Shown piece after piece: positions 18,901 through 27,200 of a stretch of 64,000 nucleotides of DNA. The notes under the pieces are model-generated. The model had not been told where the DNA came from and ran no database searches. It worked only from the letters and a program-made list of their open reading frames with translations. Position 1 is the first letter of the stretch. Every line of letters begins with the position of its first letter. The DNA comes from Chitinophaga pendula (GTDB lineage Bacteria; Bacteroidota; Bacteroidia; Chitinophagales; Chitinophagaceae), in assembly GCF_020386615.1 (NCBI RefSeq), contig NZ_CP077769.1, positions 1,736,001 through 1,800,000 on the forward strand, given 5' to 3'. A program made the translations under genes and the position numbers.

Positions 18901-19789
18901 GTGCTTCTATATAGGTGATGGTAGCCGGATCGATATTGCTTTTTTGCCAGGCTTTGCGTAGTACTTCCGACTGTGCCTGGCTGCTGGGAGCGGTCAGGCT
19001 ACCGGACAATTGTGCATCCTGGTTGGCAGCAGTACCTTTGATAATGGCATAGACAATATCGCCGTCTGTGAGTGCCTTTTCCAATGGCTTCAGCAAGACG
19101 GCACCCACCGCTTCTCCGGCGCCGGAACCGTCTGCTTTTGCGGAAAAGCTACGGGTCTTTCCATCTGTGGACATGATACCCAGGTTCGGGCCTGCCTGTT
19201 TTTCATCCGGAAACAGTAAAAATCTTACTCCACAGGCAAGTGCATATTCGGCATCGCCCAAATGCAGCTCGTTACAGGCTAAATGGATCGCTTGCAGCGA
19301 CGAAGAACAGGCCGTGTCGACCATGGCGGCATTTCCGCGGAAGTTGAAAAAACGGGCTATTCTTCCGGCAGTAGTTGCATTGGTTGTACCTGTGACAAGG
19401 GTGGGGTCAAACCTTTCGGCCAACAGCTGATATTCCTGGTCGGTATCTCCAATGAATACGGCAGTGGCGCTGCCATTGAAATGGTCTGCTGCATATCCGG
19501 AACTTTCGATCGCTGCATAAACCACTTCCATCAATATCCGCTGATGGGGGTCCATATGTTCCGCTTCTGCACGTGAAATATGGAAGAACTTATGATCAAA
19601 TTTATCAATGTCCTCTACAAACCCCAGCGGCATGTACGTCTTGTCCAACGCGATCGCTGTATTCGATTTCCTTTCAAAGGAAAGTTCTCTCACACTATCC
19701 CTGCCTTCTATCAGATGCTGGCGAAACATTGCCAGGTTATCTGCTTCGGGGAACCTCCCGGCAATTCCTATTATTGCAATATCTTTCAT
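15959..19789 (-). CDS. Hybrid PKS-NRPS protein: KS, vestigial AT, carrier, condensation
   Basis: 1276 residues. The ketosynthase (about 1-425) is complete, with Cys in DTACSSS near 160, His in EAHGSGT near 296 and His in SNIGHTGG near 336. A KS-AT linker follows, then about 200 residues that still resemble the outer parts of an acyltransferase (FPVFRQFVDECAPFY; FVFQYALYKYLE; VFIEMGPAGQLSKGL). The GHSxG active-site motif is GVGNGD (573-578), without serine, and the internal ferredoxin-like subdomain with the second active-site histidine is missing. A carrier domain (GGHSL near 776) and a full condensation domain (HHIITDG near 963) end the protein. It would extend the peptidyl chain from the first NRPS by one C2 unit and pass it to the terminal NRPS. 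Its ATG overlaps the upstream gene's stop by 4 bp (ATGA). Confidence 0.93.
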   Translation of the reverse strand: MKDIAIIGIAGRFPEADNLAMFRQHLIEGRDSVRELSFERKSNTAIALDKTYMPLGFVEDIDKFDHKFFHISRAEAEHMDPHQRILMEVVYAAIESSGYAADHFNGSATAVFIGDTDQEYQLLAERFDPTLVTGTTNATTAGRIARFFNFRGNAAMVDTACSSSLQAIHLACNELHLGDAEYALACGVRFLLFPDEKQAGPNLGIMSTDGKTRSFSAKADGSGAGEAVGAVLLKPLEKALTDGDIVYAIIKGTAANQDAQLSGSLTAPSSQAQSEVLRKAWQKSNIDPATITYIEAHGSGTKLGDPIEIAGIDLAFKGIAREKHTCAVSSIKSNIGHTGGAAGMSGLIKTVLSLRNRELYPSVHFDQPNPFIDFKQSVTYINADYKTWDVSFPRRAGVSSFGLSGTNCHVLLEEAPAPTAGAHTEQTFLFNFSARSVQSLQHYLQAFQAFLAAESVPSLGDISYTLNYGRNHYPHRVSVTASTQQELAEKLRHASIHHAQEATQKAIFLFSDDSIVSDKLLQAVSTAFPVFRQFVDECAPFYTESHPDINRFVFQYALYKYLETRGLGTEHLLGVGNGDLVVAVLLQEMTLETAIGDISTGAPAVDLSGKLRSLVERETADGKVVFIEMGPAGQLSKGLETLAYPDKEFLYSVLHLQQSPLEIIQVLYEQQYPINWSLYYTDSKARKVPLPGYVFERIRCWLKPPTQLSDIPATDINEKKQQTSLTSAAAVDKAHIAAILQDNWSDMEKKIAAIWIEVLKLDELRLDDDFFRLGGHSLMATKVISIIEKEFGIHLIFKDIFTFATVRSLAKGVEELISGGTQIRAYRSIQPAPAQAYYPLSEAQRRLWLISQANMQSTAYNLPAALLLEGVLDKTRLTATFQTLIDRHESLRTSFHEKNAQPVQQIQDKVIFVLQEISSQEDINAIWQSFLQPFDLTQAPLLRVSLVTLAPDKYLLLLDMHHIITDGVSMGVFTSELVKIYHEEALSPLQIQYKDFVMWQQELFASGEMQRQEDFWLQQFADGLPILQLHTDKPRPAVQTFNGDRIFFELPQSQVQQIQALAAQTGSTPFMVLLAVYYVLLYKYTQQTDIVVGSPIAGRSHNELAPIIGMFVNTLVLRNQPAADKTFLAFLQEVKTNALNAYEHQDYPFALLADKLDLRKDPSRNALFDAMFVLQNIEVPDIALEQLNISGYPMPSYSAQFDLLLEIQEEKNNWPVKLEYNTDLFEHDSILLLKERLLALLADILSAPDKTIDALSVKIAAESAGETADLDFSFNF

Positions 19790-20856
19790 TGTCCTATAGC
19801 TACTTTTATATACTCCGGATATTTGATGAAATCAGTTAACGGATGCTCTAGCAGCATCCCTCCATTGTCCAGGGTACCAGCTTCCTGAAAGCCGGCAAAT
19901 TTATAGGTGACAAACATCAGCCTGTTCCTGTCCGTAGGCAGGAATTCTGCCTGTAGACGGCATCCCTGTTCTTTTGCCAGGTTCATAATATAATTGAGCA
20001 ACACACCGCCTACACCTCTCGACATTACCCGGCACGACATCAGCAGCAATTTCAACGTCCAAATGTTTCCTTCACACGATACCATCGCCACGCCAATCTT
20101 ACCGTATGAACCGTATTTGTCAACCAGTTCGGATACAAACAAATGGTGATCCGGCGATTTGATCAATGCTGCCAGCTCATCATAAGAATAGGAGTAGCCG
20201 GTAGCATTTAATTGGTTGGTACGTACCGTCAGCTCTTCTACCCGTTGCAGATCATTTACGGTTGCCCGGTGTATCGCAAATTCAAGCTCCAATGATTCCA
20301 GGAACTTCCGGTTATTACCGATCTCCTGTTCTTCCTGATTACGGATATCATCATCCAGGTACATCTTCCGGCGCAGAGAAGATTCTTCTGTAATAAAGCG
20401 GGGTTTGAATTGTGTCAGTACATTTACTATCTGATCCACATCCAGACATGTTACCTGATCATGTACAAAACTGACCTCATCCCGTTCGAACGGTTGATCA
20501 TCGATAAAGGCAATAGCATCTATGCCGATATTGAGTTTTTCTTTTATACGCTGGATGGAATTGGACTTAAGATCCCAATTGATCTGGGGATATAGGAAAT
20601 ATTCCCTCAGGCCGAAAATTTCCAGTTGTTTTATCGCATCTTCATGATTGTTTTTGCTGGCAATCGAATTGATAATACCCCAGCTATCCAGCGTGGCCAG
20701 TACTTCTTTAATACCTTCCCGTAATACCAGCTGGTCATGCTCCAGCAGCACGCCATGCCATATTGTATGGTCGAGATCCCATACGACACATTTGATCACC
20801 TTTTTTTTTCCTTTTTTCTGCGGGGTTTCGTTTATTTCAGTTGTTGTATCCTTCAT
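19786..20856 (-). CDS. FkbH-like glyceryl-ACP forming protein (HAD superfamily)
   Basis: 356 residues. The N-terminal HAD phosphatase-like domain carries VVWDLDHTIWHG (DxDxT, near 29-36) and FIDDQPFER. The C-terminal half is GNAT-like, with ELTVRTNQLNATG. FkbH proteins take glycerate from 1,3-bisphosphoglycerate, remove phosphate and load glyceryl on a dedicated ACP. This is the first step to hydroxy- and methoxymalonyl-ACP in FK520, ansamitocin, oxazolomycin and zwittermicin pathways. The ACP and both dehydrogenases of the pathway lie in the same operon. It is translationally coupled to the PKS downstream. Confidence 0.9.
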   Translation of the reverse strand: MKDTTTEINETPQKKGKKKVIKCVVWDLDHTIWHGVLLEHDQLVLREGIKEVLATLDSWGIINSIASKNNHEDAIKQLEIFGLREYFLYPQINWDLKSNSIQRIKEKLNIGIDAIAFIDDQPFERDEVSFVHDQVTCLDVDQIVNVLTQFKPRFITEESSLRRKMYLDDDIRNQEEQEIGNNRKFLESLELEFAIHRATVNDLQRVEELTVRTNQLNATGYSYSYDELAALIKSPDHHLFVSELVDKYGSYGKIGVAMVSCEGNIWTLKLLLMSCRVMSRGVGGVLLNYIMNLAKEQGCRLQAEFLPTDRNRLMFVTYKFAGFQEAGTLDNGGMLLEHPLTDFIKYPEYIKVAIGQ

Positions 20857-20882
20857 GGTAACATGTTTTTTAATGGTGGTGA

Positions 20883-21851
20883 TTAAACTTCCATCAATAT
20901 GGAACTCCAGGCAGCAACAGGACTGTTGTTCATGATCAATACCTGTTCTCCTTTCTGAAAGAAACCGGATTCAATGCCGGTTTGATAGTTAACAAATACG
21001 TCACCGGCGCCCAGGTGACCGTATTGGGAAAGGTTCATAGCGCAGATGGGGGATATTTTGATATCAAAGGCAGACTGATAGTATTCGTAAGCCCGGGAAG
21101 AGATATTCTGTAACATAAAGTGACTAATATCTTCTTTACGCTGACCGTTCCGGCTTAGGATGGATTCGTTGATCTCACGGAACCTGTTTTTGCTTTCTAT
21201 CGCAAGCTCAAACCCATATTTCCGGATATCACTGCACACCTCGCGATACTGGTCAAACGTTTTGTCCCGGTATTCCAGTTTGAACAGATCCCAGTAATGT
21301 CCGTTGGTCTGTATCTGTATATCGGTGATCCTGTTGTCTTCGCTACGTCCTACCAAGGCAGCTACCCCGCCATCGCCGATAATGGTGACCGGGTTGCGGA
21401 ACCGGTAGTTGGAGAAAAGCTTGTTGCCGTAGCAGATGAGTACATGGTTGGCTTTACGGTTGGCAGAGAGGTAGTCTTTTGCCAGTTTAAGTGCCATAGA
21501 GCTGTCGGCACATCCTAGGTTGGAAATAGCAAAGCTGACAGCCTGTTCGGCTTTCAGATCAAATTGCAACCTGGTCGCTTCTGAACTGATGAAATGTTCA
21601 GGCATCCTGCTCTGCAGATAAATGATCAGATCAATGGAAGATGCATCCGTTCCTGTTTCTTGCAATAATTTCTCTGATGCACCTCTGGCCAGTTCATAGC
21701 TGGAGATACTACCGGCGTCATATATGGTGTCAACGCCGCAGGTAGTGAAATAGCTCAGCTCACTTTCATTTAGCCCCTGTTTCTCATCCAGCTGATGGAT
21801 AGAATGAGGCGTACCTGGTGTAAATAGTTTGATGGATTTGATGCCTATCAT
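20883..21851 (-). CDS. KAS III-like (FabH-fold) acyltransferase or ketosynthase with altered active site
   Basis: 322 residues with the thiolase-fold layout of 3-oxoacyl-ACP synthase III. The nucleophile is Cys114 in NLGCADSS. Where FabH has His in a PHQAN motif this protein reads FMLQNISSR, so Gln248 replaces the histidine. Where FabH has Asn in YGNTSAA it reads YGHLGAGD, putting His279 in the asparagine position. The altered triad argues against normal decarboxylative condensation. KAS III-like proteins that moved to acyl transfer are known (ChlB3, CerJ). Its place between the hydroxymalonyl genes suggests a role in starter or extender transfer onto the megasynthase. That role is inference. 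Confidence 0.8.
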   Translation of the reverse strand: MIGIKSIKLFTPGTPHSIHQLDEKQGLNESELSYFTTCGVDTIYDAGSISSYELARGASEKLLQETGTDASSIDLIIYLQSRMPEHFISSEATRLQFDLKAEQAVSFAISNLGCADSSMALKLAKDYLSANRKANHVLICYGNKLFSNYRFRNPVTIIGDGGVAALVGRSEDNRITDIQIQTNGHYWDLFKLEYRDKTFDQYREVCSDIRKYGFELAIESKNRFREINESILSRNGQRKEDISHFMLQNISSRAYEYYQSAFDIKISPICAMNLSQYGHLGAGDVFVNYQTGIESGFFQKGEQVLIMNNSPVAAWSSILMEV

Positions 21852-21863
21852 TGTCTTCTTGGA

Positions 21864-23012
21864 TTATAGGATGGAACTTAAACTGGCTATACTATGGTCT
21901 GCGATGAGTATCTGTTGAATTTCTGTGCTGCCTTCGATGATCTCCATGACTTTGGCATCCCGGAAATACCGTTGTATGGAAAAGCTGTCGTGACAACCCA
22001 GTGCGCCATGTAACTGTACGGCTTCCGCAGCAACTGCGTTTGCCATCCTGGATGCATGGTACTTGGCAAGGGTAGTCTGTATGAAGCTGTCCGGGTCTTT
22101 CTTATCACGTAACCAACCTGCATTCCTGCAAAGTAGCGTAGCTGCTTTTACTTCGGTCACCATATTGGTGATTTTCTGTTTAATCAGCTGGTGCTCTTTG
22201 ATAGGCCTGCCGGACTGGTGCCGCTGTTTGGAATATTGTATGCTGGATTCTAGGCAGGCCCGGGCGATGCCCAGTGATCCGCAGGCGACACTATACCGGC
22301 CATTATCCAGTGCCGTATTGACGATCTGCTGTAGGCCCCAACCCATTCTACCCAGTATATTGGCAGCGGGCACCGCACACTGCTCCAAATGTATTTCGCC
22401 GAGCAGCGATGCCCGGGTGCCGAGGATACCTTCCAGTGGTACTACGCGTAGTCCCGGTGTATCACGGGGTACCAGGAAGGTGGTAATGCCTTTATCTCCC
22501 TGGGCAGCTATCAGGAAAAGATTGGCTATCTGGGAAAAAGTGATCCACTTCTTCACACCCGTCAGCACATACTGGCCATCTTTTTCCTCATAAGCCGTAG
22601 TAATGCCATTGGTATCGCTACCGGCGCCTGGTTCCGAAAGGCCGAATGCTGCGAGCTGCTGGCCACTGGCCAGTAAGGGCAGCCATTGTTCTTTCTGCTC
22701 CTGGCTTCCCCAACGTAAGATCGTTTCTGCTGTCAGGGAAGAATGTACGGTGATCAGGCTACGGGTAGAGGAGCATGCCCGGCCTATCTCTTCATTGAGT
22801 AGCCCATAAGACACCTGGTCCATGCCCCGGCCACCATAAGCAGTGGGAATGGTGGCTCCGAGGTAGCCGGCGGCCCCCAGCTTTTCTATGAGCGAGCGGG
22901 GAATAGCACCCTGTTTGTCATAGTCATTCGCATATGGCTCCAGTTCTGTACGAACGAATGTGATGAATTCTTCTTTGAGTGCCTGTTGGGCTGTCGTCAA
23001 TTCCAGGTTCAT
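21864..23012 (-). CDS. Acyl-CoA dehydrogenase-type flavoenzyme (FkbI-like)
   Basis: 382 residues, the standard acyl-CoA dehydrogenase length, with all three domains. It shows AFGLSEPGAGSD and WITFSQIA in the flavin-binding beta domain and MEIIEGSTEIQQ near the C-terminus, where the catalytic glutamate is expected. In FK520 and zwittermicin-type loci this family works on ACP-bound substrate. With the 3-hydroxyacyl dehydrogenase it oxidises C3 of glyceryl-ACP to hydroxymalonyl-ACP. It starts 25 bp after the ACP stop and ends 12 bp before the KAS III-like gene. Confidence 0.9.
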   Translation of the reverse strand: MNLELTTAQQALKEEFITFVRTELEPYANDYDKQGAIPRSLIEKLGAAGYLGATIPTAYGGRGMDQVSYGLLNEEIGRACSSTRSLITVHSSLTAETILRWGSQEQKEQWLPLLASGQQLAAFGLSEPGAGSDTNGITTAYEEKDGQYVLTGVKKWITFSQIANLFLIAAQGDKGITTFLVPRDTPGLRVVPLEGILGTRASLLGEIHLEQCAVPAANILGRMGWGLQQIVNTALDNGRYSVACGSLGIARACLESSIQYSKQRHQSGRPIKEHQLIKQKITNMVTEVKAATLLCRNAGWLRDKKDPDSFIQTTLAKYHASRMANAVAAEAVQLHGALGCHDSFSIQRYFRDAKVMEIIEGSTEIQQILIADHSIASLSSIL

Positions 23013-23037
23013 GTCTATATACTTTTGGGCGTCCGGT

Positions 23038-23295
23038 TTATATCCCTTTCTTATTACGGATGAAACCTTCCAGGTTGTCTACCGTACTGAAGTTGTTGAG
23101 GTTCAGATCACTGTTCTCTACCGCTATATCGAAAGTGTTTTCCAGGAATACTACCAGCTCCAGCGCAAACAGGGAGTTCACCAAGCCCAGTTGGAAAATA
23201 TCATCTCCGTCATTGAACGATACATCTTGTCCGATACGCTTTTGCAGAAATGTCCTGATGGTCGATTTGATATCCGTTTGAAGTGTTACGTTCAT
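23038..23295 (-). CDS. Discrete acyl carrier protein (FkbJ-like)
   Basis: 85 residues, acidic helix-rich carrier. The phosphopantetheine serine lies in LGLVNSLFALELV, where VNSL replaces the DSL of fatty-acid ACPs. The same variation is typical of carriers dedicated to glyceryl and hydroxymalonyl groups. It would carry glycerate from FkbH through both oxidations. Located between the two dehydrogenases, in line with that job. Confidence 0.9.
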   Translation of the reverse strand: MNVTLQTDIKSTIRTFLQKRIGQDVSFNDGDDIFQLGLVNSLFALELVVFLENTFDIAVENSDLNLNNFSTVDNLEGFIRNKKGI

Positions 23296-23339
23296 TTTTA
23301 TTGATTTAAAGATTGATGATGTTGTTGTAATAGCAGTGT

Positions 23340-24200
23340 TTAGTTGTACTTGTAAAATCCTTCCCCGCTTTTTCTGCCATGCAGGCCGGCATCCACCATT
23401 TTCCGTAGTAGAGGTGCCGGTCGGAATTTAGTATCGTTGTAACTGGCCAGTAGAACATCTAGTGTGTAGAGGATGGTATCGAGACCTATCAGGTCTGCTG
23501 TTTCCAATGGGCCCATTTTATGTCCGAAACATTCCCGGAATATCTTGTCGATATCCGGTACGGTGGCCACGCTGTCCTGTAAGGCAAAAATGGCTTCATT
23601 CACTGTCAGCATCAATACCCGGTTGGAGATAAATCCAGGCAGATCGTTTACAACTACACCGGTCATCTGTACTGATTGCAGCAACGATTGTGTTACATCA
23701 ATGGTAGTGGTGCTGGTATGAAAACCCCTGATCACCTCTACGGTAGGTTTCAGGTGTACCGGATTCATGAAATGTATGCCCATCACCTGTTGAGGATGTT
23801 TTAAGAAAGCGGCCAGCCGGGTAATGGATACGGCAGAGGTATTTACGGCCAGTAAGGCATGATCGGCAACCACTGCTTTTAGCTGCTGATAAAGTCCTTC
23901 CTTCAGTGAAATGTTTTCTGTAACGTTTTCAATGATAAAATCTGCCTGACTGATGGCTGCGAGTTCCGTTGTCAGCGTGATCTTATCCAACACGTTAACG
24001 GTGCTGGCGGACTTGTGCAGCATTTTGTCCAGCCTTTCGATGTTCCGGATGTTCTTTTTCGCATTGGCCAGTATGTCTTCTGACAGGTCTACCAGGGTGA
24101 TGTCATAATCGTATTTGGCAAACTGGTAGGCTACTCCCTGCCCCATTACGCCTGCTCCAATGACTGCAATGTGTTTTATTTCCATGGCTTGAGTTTTCAT
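23340..24200 (-). CDS. 3-hydroxyacyl-CoA/ACP dehydrogenase (FkbK-like)
   Basis: 286 residues. NAD-binding GAGVMG lies near residue 15. NTSAVSITRLA and GIHFMNPV (catalytic His) are in the middle, and ETADLIGLD follows in the helical C-terminal domain, the layout of 3-hydroxybutyryl-CoA dehydrogenase. In this operon it is expected to oxidise the primary alcohol of glyceryl-ACP. The ATG at 24200 is 2 bp after the stop of the upstream NRPS; a second ATG five codons in is also possible. Confidence 0.9.
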   Translation of the reverse strand: MKTQAMEIKHIAVIGAGVMGQGVAYQFAKYDYDITLVDLSEDILANAKKNIRNIERLDKMLHKSASTVNVLDKITLTTELAAISQADFIIENVTENISLKEGLYQQLKAVVADHALLAVNTSAVSITRLAAFLKHPQQVMGIHFMNPVHLKPTVEVIRGFHTSTTTIDVTQSLLQSVQMTGVVVNDLPGFISNRVLMLTVNEAIFALQDSVATVPDIDKIFRECFGHKMGPLETADLIGLDTILYTLDVLLASYNDTKFRPAPLLRKMVDAGLHGRKSGEGFYKYN

Positions 24201-24202
24201 GC

Positions 24203-27200
24203 TTAAAATTGTACGCGTTTTACTTTTTTGGGTGTCTCCGGAATATTATTGGTAGAATGTTTTGATATGGCAGCTGCTTGTTCTCTTATCGTAGGTTTGT
24301 CAAACAGGTCACTTACTTTGAGGGCGTCTCCGAAGGACTGTTGTATTAATCGCAGCATGTTGATGATCTTAAGACTGTTGCCTCCTGATTCAAAGAAGTT
24401 GGCTTCTACACTGAGCTGTTCAGTCGCTAATACCGTTTTCCAGATATCATGCAGTTGCTTTTCGGTAGCATCTGCCGGCGCGACCATGTTTTGGCTCTTA
24501 CTATCTTCGTTAATGGCGGGTGCGGGCAGGGCTTTACGGTCTACTTTTCCGTTTTTGGTTAGCGGGAACTTATCCATCGTGACAAAGTAAGCGGGCAGCA
24601 TATATACCGGCAGGTCCTTGGCCAGGTGTGCCTTGATCTCTGCGGTATCCAATGTCCGGGTACTGATAATGTATGCACACAGGAATTTGTTGCCCTGCAG
24701 ATCTTCCCGGTCTATTACCAATGTTTGTGTGATATCGGGGTGGGTGAGCAGCTTATTTTCTATCTCTCCCAGTTCTATCCGGAAGCCGCGTATCTTGACC
24801 TGTTGATCTTTGCGGCCAATGAAGTCAATATTACCATCGGGCATCCATTTGGCGAGATCACCGGATCTGTACAGCTTATGGCCAGGCAGGAAAGGATTGT
24901 CTACGAATTTTTCAGCCGTCAATGCAGGGTTGTTCATATAACCCGGGGTCAGGCCAACTCCGGAGATGCAGAGTTCTCCCGGTACGCCTATGGGTTGCAA
25001 CTGCAGTTGTTCGTTGACGATGTATACCTGGATATTGGGTAGCGGTTTGCCGATAGGTACGGTGCTGCCTGCTGGCCGTGAGGGATCGTATGTGTAGGTG
25101 GTACTGACGATGGTGCCTTCTGTAGGGCCATAACTATTAATGGCCTCTAATTGATCGGACAGCGAGGTATATAACCGCAGTAGGTTGTCTTTGATCACTT
25201 CTGCACCTACATCCAGTTTATTGAATGCGAGCGGACCACTATTTTTTAAGGCGTCATACAATGGCTGCAGGAGGGATGGCGGGATGTAAGCAAAGGTGAC
25301 CTTTTTACCGGCAATGGTGTTGGCCAGTCCCTGTATGTCATATACTTCTTCCCGGCGTAGTAATATCAATTTTGCACCAATGCTTAATGGAATAAATATT
25401 TCCATTACACTGGCGTCAAAAGACACAGAGCTGATACATAAGCCTACATCTGCTGCGCTGAATTCATTTTTATAACTACGATGGGCATAATTCAGGAAGT
25501 TATGTAGCGAGTGATGTGCGATCGGTACGCCTTTAGGTGTTCCGGTAGAGCCGGACGTATAGATCACATAGGCGATGTGGAGCGGATGATAATCCACCTG
25601 TTCAAACAGTACCTCTTCCGTAGCCGGCAGGGTAACCTGGTCCAGGAGGATATGGGGGATCTCTTTCGGGAACAATCCTGTATGATGGGATTGTGTCAAC
25701 AATACCTCTGCATGGCTGTCTTCCAGCATGTATTTGATACGGTCGGCCGGATATTCGGGATCGATAGGCAGGTAAGTAGCGCCGGCTTTCAGAATGGCGA
25801 AAATGCCTATCAAAAGATCCAGGTTGCGGTCGGTAAGTATGCCAACGATCTTACCTGTACTACTTCCTTGTTTGAGGAGTAGGGTGGCCAACTGTCCGGC
25901 CCTTTGATCCAGTTCATGATAGCTGAGCTTGTCAGTTCCTGTCTCTACCGCTATATGATCAGGATAACGGTATACCTGTTGGCGGAAAAGCTCATAGATA
26001 TGCAGCGCTTTCTTATCTGCTTCCGGGTCGATCGGCGCATTAAATTGCTGTAGTAACTGTTGCCGTTCTCTTTCGGTGACAAGTGTCAAGGCTGCGATCT
26101 GATGATCTGGCTGTCGCAGGACCTGTTCCAGCAGGTGAATGAAGTGACCGGCCAGTCTGCGGATTGTTTGTTTACTGAATAACCTGGTAGCATATTCAAT
26201 GATACCTGCCATGACGCCATCTTCCTCTGCACTGATCTCCAGCGAGATGTCCATTTTCGAGTTGTGTTGTTCGAATGTTACATACTTCAGCAACAGGTCT
26301 GAGAGCTGTATGGTATTGATGTTGTCGGCTCTGTAGGAGAACATATAATCGAACAGCGGATTACGGCTGATATCTCTTTTGATCTCCAGGTCATCGAGGA
26401 GGGCTTCAAAAGGATAATCCTGGTGTTCGAATGCTTTGAGTGCTCCCTCTTTTACTTCCTGCACGTATTCCCTGAAAGTTTTGTTGCCGTTGGGTGCTTG
26501 TTTCAGTGGTAATGTATTTACATACATCCCCATGAGTTCCTGCATGTCGGCATGTGAGCGGCCGGCGACGGGTGTACCCACAATAATATCTTCCTGACCG
26601 CTGTAGCGGGAAAGTAATATAGCATAAGTGCCCAGCAGCACCATAAACGGTGTAACGCCATGAGTGCGGCTGAATGCCTGGAGGGCAGCTGTGGTTGCCG
26701 ATGGAATAGTGAAATGGAACAAAGCACCTTCGTAGGATTTCACTGGTGGACGAACATAGTCGGTGGGCATGTTCAACTGGCGCTCTTCGCCATCGAACTG
26801 TGTCAGCCAGTAGGTTTTCTGCGTGGCTGCCGCAGGTGATTTCAGCCATTGTTGCTGCCAATAGGCAAAGTCTTTAGACTGGATACGTAGCGGCGACAGT
26901 GTGGTCCCACCGTAGATGGCAGACAATTCCCGGATAAAGTTGTCGACGGAAACGCCATCTGCGATGATATGATGAATGTCGAATAGGAAATAGTACTGGC
27001 CGGATGGTGTTCTGACAAGGCAGGTCCTTAATAACGGTGCCTGAGACAGGTCGAACGGCCTTACAAATCCTTTGATGAAATCCGTTAGGTGCTCATCGTC
27101 GCAGTTGAGTATCTCTACTTCCAGGTCGACGGTATCATGTATTCTCTGCACTACTTCCCGTTGTTCTATTACAAATGAGCTACGTAATATTTCGTGCCGG

